DNA of 64,000 bases from Channa striata (taxonomy: Eukaryota; Chordata; Actinopteri; Anabantiformes; Channidae): the NCBI GenBank assembly GCA_033026295.1, contig CM065176.1, positions 1,128,501-1,192,500 of the forward strand, read 5' to 3'. Shown here one piece after another: positions 27,251 through 38,800 of this stretch; the stretch's first letter is position 1; each line of letters begins with the position of its first letter. Under the pieces are notes generated by a model, which searched no databases, was not told the origin of the DNA, and saw nothing but the letters and a program-made list of their open reading frames with translations. The position numbers and the translations under genes are program-made.

Positions 27251-29913
27251 TATTTAAGTTGCAGATTTTCTTTTTCCTTGTCGCAGGTTGACACGATTAC
27301 TTCCCATTGCGAGCGGTAGTTTTGTGAGTTTCCGTTTACCTTGGTAAAACCTGCAGCACGCTCTTGTTGAAATTCAGCTGTGGACACAATGAGGATGTGC
27401 GGCTTGAATGACTGATTCACAAACCTCTTTATGTAGAGGCGTGTATTTGCATACTACTGTAACTCCGGCAGTGTTTCCTGAATCCTAATGATTCCACAGG
27501 CAGCCCCTCGAAATAACAACATTCTCCTCTGGTCCTTCAGGCTTCCTGTCTTCTGATCCCATCTGATCCCCGGCTCCACTTGGCCGGAGGGTCTTTTTCT
27601 ACTTGACACTGCTTATTTATGCCGAGGCCAGTGTGGGATTAAAAAGATTTTGCTCGTGAATTTAGATCTTAAATATAGTTTTGAATATTAGGTTTTGCGC
27701 ATTTCCCCTGGCGGTGTTATTTTCAGAAAACTTCCCCATCACATTAGAATGATTTCTCTTAGGTCTCTTGGACATTGAATTAGATATTAGAATCGAGAGA
27801 AATTTCATCTTCACCTGTAGAAATCTATGGATCAGTATCTCCCCCAGGGAAACTGAGTCTTATTTCTTTTATCCCCATTAACGCTCATGTTTTGCTGTAG
27901 CTGTGATCAGACAGAACATTTGTGTGCGATTGATTTGTGATTGATTTTTATTTGGCTGGTGTATTTTCAACGCTCACGCTGAGCTATCCCTGTTGCCCCG
28001 TCGTGGTGAATTCCAAAGCCGTGGCCGTGATGAATTAGTCTGAAACAAATTAGCAGTACTTACAGCTCAGACGGCTCCAGCATTGGGTTACAAATTAAAA
28101 CAAAAGCAGCCGTATCTCCACATCAGCGCTAGTTCCCCATGAAATACAATATGCTCTGCTTCAGTCTTCGACGTACAACCGACTGAGAGGCTTCCTCCCT
28201 TCTGTCCTGCCCTGCTCTCTCCTCACAAACATTCATGTTCACAGTTTGTGCCTGTTTGTGGCTGTTTGACGAACAAACCAGTAGCTCTACACTTGCACTT
28301 TGTCCAGCTTGTGATCCTGTAAGGTCAAGATATTTGTACATAACTATCTGCTTCGCTCCGCACAGCCACTCAGATTATAAACGTTATATAATGTTAATAA
28401 ATACGAGGCAGCAAAAGCTGATTGTAATTGAGCAGAAGTTATTGAAAGACCGCATGACATGTCACCTGTCAACAGTAACAGCTGTCAATGTTTTGGAGAA
28501 CAATACCATAAAAGTTACGTACAGTATCTGAAATGATTGACTTTAAATATCCTAAAGACGGGGAAACACTTAAACGTTTCTCACAAAAGCCGTAATCTTT
28601 CCTTTTATAGTTGCACAAATGTTCAAACAAATCACATTTACCATTTAATCGTTTAAATTTCAATCATTCGTAAATGCCGACGTGACTTTGGTCTGCATCA
28701 TTCTAGGAGATTTCAGTTTTGTGGATTTGTCGTGATTCTCAAAAGCAAATGGACAGCATCATGTTTACATTTTGTCTGATGAAATGAAGACTAGTTTTCT
28801 AATGATGTGCACTGAGGGAAGAGATGAGCGGGAGTGTCACAGATGGAACTCATTCTGGTCATATCCATATATAGATATATGTGCATTGAGTAAATGTATG
28901 ACTGCCAAATGCATAAAATGCACCAGATTCATTATGAAGCACACCTCCTATTCTGAGCTCTCGCTGAATTTCCATGCATGCTTGGCTCTCCTCCCAGAAA
29001 GACAGCGATGGATCCCCGTGTCATTTCCCTCTGAGGTTCATTTTTGCATTGATTAGTGTTTCAATGCAGCTGTATTATTAACGCCACGGAACAATAACTA
29101 TAGCATCACTCTAACAGGAAGCAAGAGCAGGGGAATTAGAATTTGATGAGAAAGGTCAGATTTTAAAAGAGCAGAAATGGCCTGTGTGTCTTGAGGAACA
29201 GGAACTGATGGCACAGGTTGAGTTGCTTCAAAGCACAGAATCCTCCTCATGCAGTTGTTTGCCGACCCTCGTAATCTCTGCCACTTTGGTGAACTCGCCC
29301 ATGGTCATGTCATCTGTAGAATGTTTTATTCTGGAGGTTTGTTCCCAAATTCAAAACAGGCGCAGGTTCACATGTCAGGTTAGCCATACATGAGTAAAAG
29401 AGGCTTGTGGAGAAAAGGCAGGAATAAATTATTCTTTTGCACCGGAAAAGTGTTTTGGATTTGACAGATTGTACCAAACTACAAAAAACAGAAGACTGAA
29501 GACGGAACTGTAGGGACTGCAGCCGCTCAGTCAGAGGCGCGGGGGTCCGGTGCTGAGGGAAGGCTGCATCCTGGTGGCATGTGGCCTGTACTACATTATG
29601 AGATGGACACATCGACCGGCGCTGAGCGGCGTCAGTACGCTTCTGATGTGCCTAAAGTCTGGGAAAACTAAATCACCGAGCCACACCTGACATTAGTCCA
29701 CGCTAATTAAGAGATTCTTGCATGAGATGATTCTCATGGTAAGATGTTGCAGTGACAATAAAAATGTGACATTTGTGGCAGTGTGTTACTGAAAACTGTG
29801 TGTGTGATGGAGACATGGGATAAGCCTGTGTCCTGGGAGTGATTGTCCGGGGGAATGCTCCTGTAGCCTCATGTGAACAAAGACGAGATTGTGCTCGGGA
29901 CACACAGATGTAC

Positions 29914-29915
<2 letters not shown>

Positions 29916-29953
<38 letters not shown>
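29916..29953. repeat. TG microsatellite
   Basis: TG array of about 19 units, roughly 720 bases before the next zfpm1 exon. Confidence 0.92.
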
Positions 29954-29956
<3 letters not shown>

Positions 29957-30674
29957 ATCTGTGTCAGTGTCTGTGTTTTTTGTGTTTCATCCTCCTCCTC
30001 TCTCTTTCTCCCTCTCTCATACCTTCAGACACTGGATGTTGACGCGCCACTCTTTGTCCAGTCTATCCACTGTGGATCTTATTATGGCAGCTGTCTGAAT
30101 AGCAGCCTGTCGACCTCATCAGATCTTCTTTCTCTTCATTTTTTTCCCTCTTCCTCTCTCCCGGGGTCTCTTTCCCTCCTTTATTCCTCTTCTCCTCTTT
30201 CTTCTTTCTCATCCTTTATGTTCTACGCGGCTTTGTTCAGACCGTGCTTCCCTCATTTCCTAATTTCCTTCTTAGGTTGTAATCATCCTTTGCTCGCTGG
30301 CAGTCTTTTCATCAAGGCACCACTGGCCACACACTGGACAGTACAGTGTCACTGTGTATTACCAATTGACAGCAGTTAGTGGTCGGATTTCGACGATTAT
30401 CTCGTGGTCAGCGCATTACTGTATAAAGCAGCCCGGTTAAAGAAGAGAATAGACGCTTGAAAGCGACAACGGTTTGTGTTTTTAAAGCATCTCTAATTAG
30501 TTTGCTTCCATTTCTATCAGCGATGGGATGTGAGGGGAGGTCGGCAGCGCTGCACTGAATGAAGACCCCTCTGTACAAGGCTACATGCTCTGCCTCACTA
30601 TTCGGACTGATGGGCGTGAGTCCTGGAAAGGTTGTGCTTATTCCGTCTGTCTGTCTGTGTGTGTTTGTCTACAG

Positions 30675-30777
30675 AATTCCCGATTGACCTTTGCGTGTGA
30701 AGATAAAGACTGTTGGATTACTCGACTCCCTCTGACCTCTGACCCCTCAGCGGCCAACTGTGTCATTTACAACCAAG
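30675..30777 (+). CDS. zfpm1: zfpm1 (FOG1) coding exon, middle of PR-like domain
   Basis: The acceptor TTTGTCTACAG precedes 30675 and the donor is CAAG|GTGAAC. The exon enters in phase 0 and leaves in phase 1, matching both neighbours. The peptide NSRLTFACEDKDCWITRLPL, then TSDPSAANCVIYNQ, aligns with the FOG segment that holds a conserved Trp (human FOG1 'ACWLRTLPQ', FOG2 'KWLLDVTWQ'). It also fits the 'NW...N...' strand of PR domains. No enzymatic function is expected: FOG PR-like regions are not known methyltransferases. The exon is only 103 bases long and is bordered by the gene's largest intron on its 5' side. Confidence 0.88.
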
Positions 30778-31014
30778 GTGAACCAACAGCACGTCCATCT
30801 GAACATGGCTTTCTGCGACATGCAGTCAGCTAAACAGTTTTTAACGCATTTGAGATGTTTAGGCCAGTGAGGGTCAGGAGATCTAAAACTTGTATAAAAG
30901 TAAAAGTTCAATACCACCCGCATTCGACTGAAGTTAAGATCGCTATCTCATTTCACCTGGACAAAAGTTACTTTTCTCTTGTCCGTTTTCAGCTGAGTGT
31001 GTGTGTGTTTTCAG

Positions 31015-31263
31015 GTGAGGACCTGTTCTGTAAGGTGACCCAGGAGCTTGCAGCTGGTGAAAGGCTCCTGGCCTCGCTCTCACTTCCTCCGGGCCCCTGC
31101 TCCTCCCCGATGTCTCGCCTCTCTCCTCCGCTCAGCCTGGTCACACAGAAGCAGCCCCTGGTGAAGGAGGAGCCGCTGTACCCAGCCGCCCTGCACTCAG
31201 ACATCCAGCTCCTCCCACAGCAGGCTGGCATGGCTGCCATCTTGGCCACTGCCGTTGTCAATA
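31015..31263 (+). CDS. zfpm1: zfpm1 (FOG1) coding exon, end of PR-like domain and linker
   Basis: The acceptor TGTTTTCAG precedes 31015 and the donor is AATA|GTGAGT. It is read in phase 1 from the previous exon. It begins GEDLFCKVTQELAAGERLLA, equivalent to the human FOG1 'DALWCRVTKPVPAGG' segment and to the last strands of a PR fold. It then runs through a Pro-rich stretch to VKEEPLYP (31161, a psi-K-x-E sumoylation-type site) and the highly conserved IQLLPQQAGMAAILATAVVN that precedes zinc finger 1. The split codon at the 3' end becomes Lys with the next exon, giving VVNKDIF as in the mammalian proteins. This is the strongest single link between the N-terminal exons and the finger exons. 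Confidence 0.93.
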
Positions 31264-31339
31264 GTGAGTGTGGTCCGAAAGGCGTGAGATGTATTTCTAT
31301 GCATTTTCGGAGACAATATATGAACATGTGTTGAAAATT

Positions 31340-31580
31340 GGAAATTTAGAAAATGTGTGCTCACTTTAAATTCCATGCCAGAAACACCTTATAGAAAAAA
31401 ATTGAGACAACAAAAAACTGGAAGTTTGTGAACTATTACAACACCACGTGAACATATCTCATAACCAGTGATGTGAACTGGTGTCGTTTCAGCATCGTGG
31501 TTGGGTATAAAAAAGACAGTCATCACCCGGTGTCAGAAAATTAGCAAAGCATATAACGATTTCATCATAAAAGACTCAAA
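31340..31580. mobile_element. Remnant of a dispersed fish repeat inside a zfpm1 intron
   Basis: Phrases such as CCATGCCAGAAACACC, AAATTGAGACAACAAAAAACTGG and TTGGGTATAAAAAAGACAGTC resemble a very common teleost non-autonomous DNA transposon recalled from other genomes. It is strongly diverged. No clean terminal repeats or target duplication were seen. Confidence 0.35.
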
Positions 31581-32299
31581 ACTGAGAAATCTATGTACAC
31601 GTGACCATGTTTTTAAAAAAATAAAAAATAAAAAACTACATTGAATAGCCAGCATTGAAAAGGTCAAATCAAATCACTGCATTAGCTCAGGAACATCTCA
31701 AAACACCTTCAGTGCCAAAAGTGATTCTCAACATTTTGTCTTTTTGTTATTGTTATTGAATCGGGTAAAGGATTTTTACAAATATTCATATGTCACAGAT
31801 AGAATTACAAATGAATGAATCCACATTAGCAATGTTGTCTTTGGCCACAAGATGGCAATGCAGCTCTTTACCAGCAGCTGCAAACTCACAGACACGTTTG
31901 CTGTGATTGTTGGTAATAGCTGTGCATTTGTCCATCTTGTAAGACAACTACTAATAACTGGATTCTGTCAGGAATCTCTAAATAACAGGAGGAATGATAA
32001 TTATCTTTTCCATAACCTTTGTCACCTTGGTTTGCAATGCAGTGTGTATTTGTGTATTTGTGTTGTGACCGTGAGCACTTTGTCAGTCCTTTACAACTGT
32101 AGACGTGCTTCTGAATACTTCATTTTGTCATATATGTATTTTAAACATGGTGGCCAAAAAATTTGAACCATCTCTTCTTAAATTGCCCCCCAGTACAACT
32201 CCACTAACCACTTTGACCTCAGTCATAAACACATGTTAGAATTATCACCTTTGCAAGAGTTCCAACTTAAAAACTGACAAATTAGAATCAGAAAATCAG

Positions 32300-32380
32300 A
32301 ATTCATGGCAGAGCTGCTGTATTGGATTGTATTAGAATGTACAGGTGTACCTAATAAAGTGGCCAGTGATTGTAAAGTTG
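32300..32380. mobile_element. End of a dispersed fish DNA transposon
   Basis: The phrase ACAGGTGTACCTAATAAAGT, followed by GGCCAGTGATTGTA, is the recognisable terminal part of a repeat found many times in teleost genomes. Only one end is seen, about 75 bases before the exon at 32455, so the insertion is partial or decayed. Confidence 0.5.
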
Positions 32381-32454
32381 AACATCCACACCTTGCTTCT
32401 GTTAATTAACGTGTTGAAATGTGTTGTGTTAATTAATGTTCTTCTGGCCATCAG

Positions 32455-32688
32455 AGGACATTTTCCCATGCAAGGACTGTGGGATCTGGTACCGCAGTGA
32501 AAGGAACCTGCAGGCCCATCTTATGTACTACTGCGCCAGCCGCCAGAAACAGCCGGCCGCCGCCTCGTCCCCGCCGCATGAAAAACCCAAGGAGTCCTAC
32601 CCCAACGAACGCATCTGCCCCTTTCCTCAGTGCAACAAGAGTTGCCCCAGTGCAAGCTCACTAGAAATCCACATGCGCACACACAGTG
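32455..32688 (+). CDS. zfpm1: zfpm1 (FOG1) coding exon, zinc fingers 1 and 2
   Basis: The acceptor is CTGGCCATCAG; the donor is CAGTG|GTAATG. Zinc finger 1 (FPCKDCGIWYRSERNLQAHL, then MYYC) is the C2HC type used by FOG1 to contact the GATA N-finger. A Pro/Ala-rich linker leads to EKPKESYPNER. Zinc finger 2 (CPFPQCNKSCPSASSLEIHM) is C2H2 and ends in RTHSG, split across the intron. The KSCPSASSLEIHM and EKPKE(S/T)YPNER phrases are FOG1-specific; FOG2 differs here, which fixes the paralog as zfpm1. Intron phases (1 in, 1 out) match. Confidence 0.96.
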
Positions 32689-32810
32689 GTAATGGTGAAT
32701 TTAACACTATACGTATGTCAGATAGACAAACCTCTACCTAATTTGTCAGTATAGTACTTTGGTGTGTATTCGCAGTTGATCAAGTGTTGTGTTTTTCTGT
32801 CCTCCCAAAG

Positions 32811-33053
32811 GTGAACGCCCATTTGTGTGTCTCATTTGCCTGTCAGCCTTCACCACTAAAGCAAACTGTGAGCGCCACCTCAAGGTCCACACAGACACAC
32901 TGAATGGGGTGTGTCATGGCTGCGGCTTTGTCTCCACCACAAGGGACATCCTCTACAGCCATCTGGTTACCAGCCACATGGTTTGCCAGCCCGGTTCTCG
33001 CAGTGAGGTCTACTCTCCGGGGCCGGGCGTTCCCAAGCAGCCTCTGTCTACTG
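32811..33053 (+). CDS. zfpm1: zfpm1 (FOG1) coding exon, zinc fingers 3 and 4
   Basis: The acceptor is CCTCCCAAAG; the donor is CTACTG|GTAAGT. It encodes GERPFVCLICLSAFTTKANC with ERHLKVH (C2H2 finger 3) and GVCHGCGFVSTTRDILYSHL with VTSH (C2H2 finger 4), then MVCQPGSRSEVYSPGPG. Both fingers are nearly identical to human FOG1 and unlike the corresponding FOG2 fingers. Finger 3 of FOG1 has been reported to bind TACC3; whether this holds in fish is not known from sequence. The upstream intron is only 122 bases and the downstream one 182, much shorter than the 5' introns. Confidence 0.96.
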
Positions 33054-33235
33054 GTAAGTCTGACCATTAATGGGGACTGATTTTCAACTTCAAATTGATT
33101 TGTTATTACTTGGATGTTATTGTACAGTGCTATAAGGTTTGGGATTCGTAGCCTTGGATCAGTAACAGTGTTTTTCTTAATCTACTGAAAGCTAAGCTAC
33201 TGTTATAACTCGCTAATCTTGCCTCTTCTTGTCAG

Positions 33236-35874
33236 GTCTCAGTCCAGGAGACTCTGGTGTGGTGCTGAAGTGTCAAGTGTGTGGCCACAACTCTGATTCC
33301 CCTGCCCAGCTTCAACAGCACGTACGAACACACCTGGAGGTTCGGGTCCCAGCTGAAAGGGGTACCACCCCTGATCAAGTTACTCCAACATTAGCTGACC
33401 ACCCCCAGCTCCAAACACCTACACAGGAGAGGGATCCCCTAGCCTGTGTCCCTAAGGCAGTCTCATCCAGCCCAGGTACAAATGGTGACTCAGCCACACC
33501 CCGGGACTACGTTCCTCCTGATGCCCCAACTGCTGAGCTAAAGATCAAAGAGGAACCTCACTCAGACTCAGAGTCAGAAGAGCAGCACATTGAGATTAGG
33601 GAGGAGGGAGAGGATGATGAAGAGATTGTTGGAGAGGAGGGAAAGCAAGACATAAACCGGAAGGAAAAGGAGGAGGAAACTGCCACCTCATCCTGCCAGA
33701 CATCAAACTCTCCAAAGAGCCCTGCCATCACAACTATAAAGGCAGAACCAACTAGTCCCACCCCTGGTTCTAGCCCTGCTCATTTGGGAGGTACAGGGTC
33801 AGTCCTTCCAGGAGGAGCAATGATCTTGCCTCAGTACATGTTTAACCCCGAGGCAGCCATTTTGCCTCAGGCTTCGGAGATACTAGCTAAAATGTCAGAG
33901 ATGGTCCACAGCCGTCTTAAACAGGGCCAGGCAGTTCCTCAGAGCAACACAGCAGCCTTCTTCCCATCTGGACCAACTGGGCCTACAGCTACAACCACCC
34001 CACCTCTCAAAGGAGCCACGTGCTTTGAGTGTGACATCACCTTCAACAACATCAACAACTTTTACGCACATAAGAGGCTGTACTGTTCCAGTAGGCACCA
34101 AGCAGAAGGTGCAAACTCAGCTTCAGGAGCCAGTTCAACAAGGGATGTGGCTCCAGCCCTGGTGCCTTCCGGGGGAGCACATGGCTCATCTGCATCTCCT
34201 CAGGGTGGAGAATCAAGTAGGGCACCCTCCGCCTCTCCAACTGACTCTGACCCTCTTGCTGAAAGTGGAGCTGCAGATTCCAGGAGAGTGGTGGAAGCAA
34301 AGATGGAAACGTCTTGTGGAAAAGAGGGAATTTCGTCTTCCTCTGAAGGGGAAGGTGGAGGTGCAAGTGTGGGAGGAGGAGGCGAAGGAGGAAGAGCAAG
34401 CGAAGGCAGCCAGAGTCCTGCTAGTGGTTCTGCAGAGGACCTAGATGATGATCCCAACAGAACTTTCTGCGAGGCCTGCAATATCCGTTTCAGCCGTCAC
34501 GACAACTATACAGTTCACAAACGCTTCTACTGTGCATCGCGCCATGACCCATCCAACCAGAGATCCATACACACGGCAAAGACAACCACTGGAGCAGCCT
34601 TCCTTCCCCAGCCTATCCGCACACGCAAGAGGAAGAAGATGTATGAGATCCACATGGCCAGAACCGAAGCCTTAGCTAATGCTGCCGCCGCTGCTGCCGC
34701 CGCCGCCGCCACTGTTGCTGCTTCTGCCCCATCTCCTTCTGTTCTGGGCTTAGCTGTAAAGCAAGAAGTGTCTCCCAGTGGGCCAGGCGACTCCAGCCCC
34801 GAAGGAGATGGCCCGATTGACCTGAGCAAGAGGCCTCGTCTTAGAGATGTTTCACGGAACAGCAGCAGCAGCAGCAGTATCCTCCCTGCCCTGCCTCTTA
34901 CAGACTACCATAAGTGTACCGCCTGCAGTATCAGCTTCAACAGCATTGAAAACTACCTGGCTCATAAAACCTACTATTGCCCTGCCACCACTCTCCAGCC
35001 CCACACCTTAGAACAGCTTCACAGGCTCAAGAGATCGGCCTCTACCTCTCCAAAAAGCAGGTGTCAGCAGGAACGCTCGGATCTTCTGCACCCTACTGAG
35101 GCCAAAGCTCTTCCTGCTGAGTGGGTTGCCCAGGCTCAACGCACATCATCTCCTCACCCCTCTGCCTTACCTGCCTCAGATTCCACATCTCCCCATACAA
35201 CCCCCACCCTCGCAGCCACCCCAGGCGCAGGAGCCAAAGGCCTAGGTGCCGTTTCCCCTCAGATGTTCTGCCCATACTGCCCTAACAGGCCAATTACCTG
35301 TGACCTGATGGAGCACTTTAAGACCACCCACGGCCTGGTTGTAACTATTCAGCCACCCCAGGAGGCCCTAGCCCAGCCAGGCAGTGCAGTAAGCCTTAGT
35401 CCCAGCCTTAGTCCCAGAGATGGAGCTCCTGCGACCACCTCCACAGTTGCGAACAGCCAGACCAGGTTGGTCTCCAGACTTCACAGAGACAGCATCAATG
35501 GGCAGTCCAGGAGCAGCACTACTTCGCCTGCTTCCCCTCTGGTTAACGGCAGCCCTTCGGCTCGAGGTGGATCGCCTTCTTCTGGCTCGCCCCTTCCTGT
35601 GTCTCCCCCAAGGGCTCCCTCTTTGACTTTGTCACCTGTGCCTGAGGTCCTGAGGGAGACGGTGGGCTCATCCCAACTTCTGGACAAAGTTGTCCCAACC
35701 ATGGTCTCCCAGCCTGCCCCGATCCCTGGCCCAAAAACCCCAGTGATCTCCCCCGTCCAGAACGGTAACTCCCGCTTTTGTCGGCTGTGTAACATCAAGT
35801 TCAGTAGCCTGTCCACTTTCATAGCTCATAAGAAATACTACTGTTCGTCCCACAGTGCTGAACATGTCAAGTGA
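33236..35874 (+). CDS. zfpm1: zfpm1 (FOG1) last coding exon, fingers and CtBP motif
   Basis: The acceptor is CTTCTTGTCAG before 33236; the phase-1 junction completes Gly; the stop TGA is at 35872. The exon encodes about 878 residues. In order: an extra C2H2 finger (LKCQVCGHNSDSPAQL, Cys at 33271); an acidic Glu-rich stretch (33560-33680); the QASEILAKMSEMVHSRL block; C2HC finger ATCFECDITFNN (34015-34105); C2HC finger RTFCEACNIRFSRHDNY (34459-34545); a basic RTRKRKKMYEIH motif; ten alanines (34681-34710); the CtBP-binding PIDLS (34813-34827); six serines (34861-34878); C2HC finger YHKCTACSISFNS (34909-34980); C2H2 finger FCPYCPNRPITCDLM (35266-35335); and the C-terminal C2HC finger RFCRLCNIKFSS ending SAEHVK. 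Potential SUMO sites: IKEE at 33544, IKAE at 33736, VKQE at 34756. This is the repressor/coactivator scaffold partner of GATA factors. It is longer than the human region because of low-complexity linkers. Confidence 0.97.
33265..33333 (+). other. Extra C2H2 zinc finger at start of last zfpm1 exon
   Basis: LKCQVCGHNSDSPAQLQQHV, then RTH, gives Cys-x2-Cys-x12-His-x3-His, a complete C2H2 finger immediately after finger 4. From memory, human FOG1 has no finger at this place, while FOG2 has a similar one (LKCTVCSYTADS...). It may be an ancestral finger kept in fish FOG1. Confidence 0.8.
34813..34827 (+). other. CtBP-binding motif PIDLS
   Basis: In-frame Pro-Ile-Asp-Leu-Ser followed by KRPR. PxDLS is the established docking motif for the CtBP corepressor, and it occupies the same position between fingers 6 and 7 as in mammalian FOG1 and FOG2. 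Confidence 0.93.
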
Positions 35875-38800
35875 GTGAGTTTTTCTCTTCCTCTCTTCGT
35901 CTCTTCCCTGTGTTTCTGAGTGGAGGTTTTTCCTTCATTGTGATCCAAGAAGCTCAGATGTCCCTTGTCCTCTGCCAGTCGTCCCACGTGCGCTCAGCTG
36001 GCACGACGACGAATGACAATAAATGACTGTTACTCGTCTGGCTTCAGTGTCCCTGACACGCAGTAACTTATTTTCCTCCTCCTTTGGGTCAAAGTTGTAT
36101 TACACTAAGAGCCGAGACAGATTCTACCTGCACACAGTGCTGTGCCCGCATCCCCTGGACCAATGTCTGTCTTTGTACCCTCTTCAAAATCTTCCACTCC
36201 CAGGCTTCACAGTATGTTGCATTATGGGACGTTAGTCCATAAGCCTCTTTTCTGTATCTCAGTTTATAATGGCAGTAATTATACTCTGACTGTTGGAGGC
36301 ATTTTTGACTGATACTGAAATAATGACGATGATGATGCTGATTTTCCTCCAGTTTTTTTCCTGAGCTCTTAATGTTCCAGATCGAAATGGAGGAATCCTT
36401 TCTCTTGTGTGATAAAGACTTGATCATTGTTAATGTTTTTATTATATGTGCATACTGTATGATGTCTGAAAAAAGAAATTCTATAATGCTTTTAGTTTCA
36501 ACACTGGCTTTTTCTGTTTGTTTTAGGTTTTTTGCATAGTAGAGAAGCTAAAGCATTTGAGCTGAAAGACAGATATGTTATCACAATGTTACTAATTACT
36601 GAAGGATGCTATTTCAAAATGGACAGTTATTTTCTTTCATACACACAAATTTTTATTTTCTCTTTCAAATGCAAGGGAGAAACAACCAATGTGAAATATT
36701 TATCTCTTAGTCCTCACTGATTTCATGCCAACAGAAAACTACCTACCTAGTGTCTGAGAGTATTTGTATTTTTGATTTGTATATTTTTCATACTGTTGGA
36801 AGGAACTATTTGGATCTGGGTGTGTTGAATTGTATTTTCTAATTGTAGATATGTAATATCTCCTCACATTAATCACTGGGATCACACTGAACTTTATCAC
36901 CTTAGCATTTTGTGTTCAGTTTTCTGTAGTCTTTAATTGGCAGTGAGGTCGAAAATGCAGCGCTGTGGTTATTTTTATCCCCTCTTGTACCTGCTGATTA
37001 GCAACACGATTAGTTCACGACAGCTTCCTGACTGGCTGAGAGTCGAGTAGAGAACGTCTGACACTGTTGCACTCACGCTTCACTGAGGGTAACTCCCATA
37101 TTTGAGGGTACACAAAATACACACGTTCAAGCAAAACGCTATCTTTAGTTCGCCAACCTCCACGTCCTTTGAAGACACACGGCTTTAAGTTCTCTTTTAC
37201 CTTTTTATTCGAATTGTTTTTATTTTTTTGGCAAACTGCTGTTTCAGACTAAGTGATACACAAAACGCATCAGTACTTTGGTGTCTAACACGCATCTTCG
37301 TGGATGTTATTTCTTCTTTTAACTGATTGTGTTTGAGTCCGGCAATGAAGGCATAGCAGGAAATAGTCACTTCTTAATAGAACACCTCCGTCAGCATGTG
37401 TAATAACCATGTATCGTGGTTCACGGTGTGTGTCATAAAGAGGCAGCGCCCTCTCGTTTTATAGCTCTCGACTTCATGCACATACACACATGCAGAATAT
37501 GAATTTCCCATGCTGCTGTTGCAGTTGCAATACAGTGTTAGCTAGAACTGTGAACATGTTTGTTTTTCCAATATTTACCTTCCACCGATATAAGGCTCAT
37601 CTTGAGTTTTTGTGAAGTCACTCTTTCTTTTTTAATTGACCTCCCAATATTTAATACTGCATTAAATGATCGGCTGATCATTACAAATATGGTCCATTTA
37701 ATTTGAGATGAAATTCTCAAAAATGAAAAACTTGCGTTACTTGTTGCTCTTGTGAAAGTGCAGCAGCATTTGAAATACACTAAAAGACCAGACACATTTC
37801 AGACCAGCAGGCGTGATGGCAGCTGGGAGCTTTGTGGTCAGCAGCGGAGCATATGCACCCGCCGCTGTCAGTCTGACCATAAATCTGGCAGCACAGGACA
37901 GACGGGGCCTCTGTTCCATCCACAGCCACCTCTTGTCAGCAGAGGTTATCTTGCTGTTTTATGGCCAATTTGTAGTTTCCACGTTCACATCTTTGAATCC
38001 ACTCTAGTCACTGCCCTGGTCTGCAAGGTCAGCACAGACTCTGTACGGATGCCCGCATGCGTCCTCAAAGAGTGTCCACGGAGACTGTGGGCTGTGCACA
38101 TGGAAACCAGACATTTTAATTGTGCATCATCCTTAAAACCGTTCATGGGAACAGTTACACATCCCGCTTCCTTTTCTTACCTTCATCCATATAAAAACAA
38201 CAAACTAAGCAGCGCTTCTTCTCTTTTTAGCTACTGACCAGCATTGCTATCGTGATTTGCAGTGCTCATGTGTGGAACATGTCACGTATCCCCAATTAAT
38301 CTGAACGGAAACGTTTGCGTGTCTCTTGAGGACAAACGGCTGCTAAGAACTGGCCTGTATGAAGCACTATAGCTTAGAACTAACTGCAATAATGGACGCC
38401 GTAAAAATAGGGTATTGAGTGCTACTTTGGCTGTGTGCAGCCTTTTTAACCTCCGCGGTTTCCACCAGCCATCGAAGGATGTGTAATCACGTCAAAAGTT
38501 AAAACACGTTTGCACATGTGCTCACATGACTTCATCACAGGCACCTGCTGTCCACCTTTGACCCCATTTTACTTGTCACAAGTAACTACGCGTACAATTA
38601 GCCCGCAGTATCCCTACGTTCCACAAAATAAACATACAGACGAAGGATTTCTTCACATAATTGAAAATTAATGGAAACTGTCCTTCGAATCTACCCGTTT
38701 ATTGCACTGTGTTGTATAAAAATGTGCTGAATGTTTTAGTTTAAGCAACTTTTGTTTTGTAATGTATTTATGTTCCGCAGCACTTTCCCATCCAAAATGC

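Larger units (their letters stand above)
17442..30674 (+). other. Large zfpm1 intron (13.2 kb)
   Basis: It has a GTAAGA donor and a pyrimidine-rich acceptor ending TCTACAG. It contains pyrimidine-rich tracts (about 18.15-18.4 kb, 29.99-30.2 kb), purine-rich stretches (about 22.47-22.86 kb, 23.4-23.6 kb), several TG arrays, poly-T runs, a TTC repeat, a pentanucleotide repeat and one SINE. No internal exon is supported. Two unusually GC-rich, non-repetitive stretches at about 25.79-26.02 kb and 27.96-28.08 kb would be the first places to look for conserved enhancers, but conservation cannot be judged from one genome. Confidence 0.8.

Noticed and set aside
34025..34829. Frames on both strands inside the last zfpm1 exon
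   Set aside because: Shadows of the real 881-codon frame.
36018..36023. AATAAA shortly after the zfpm1 stop as the only poly(A) signal
   Set aside because: Possible, but the downstream sequence looks UTR-like for 3 kb and a better-placed signal occurs at 38970; kept only as an alternative.
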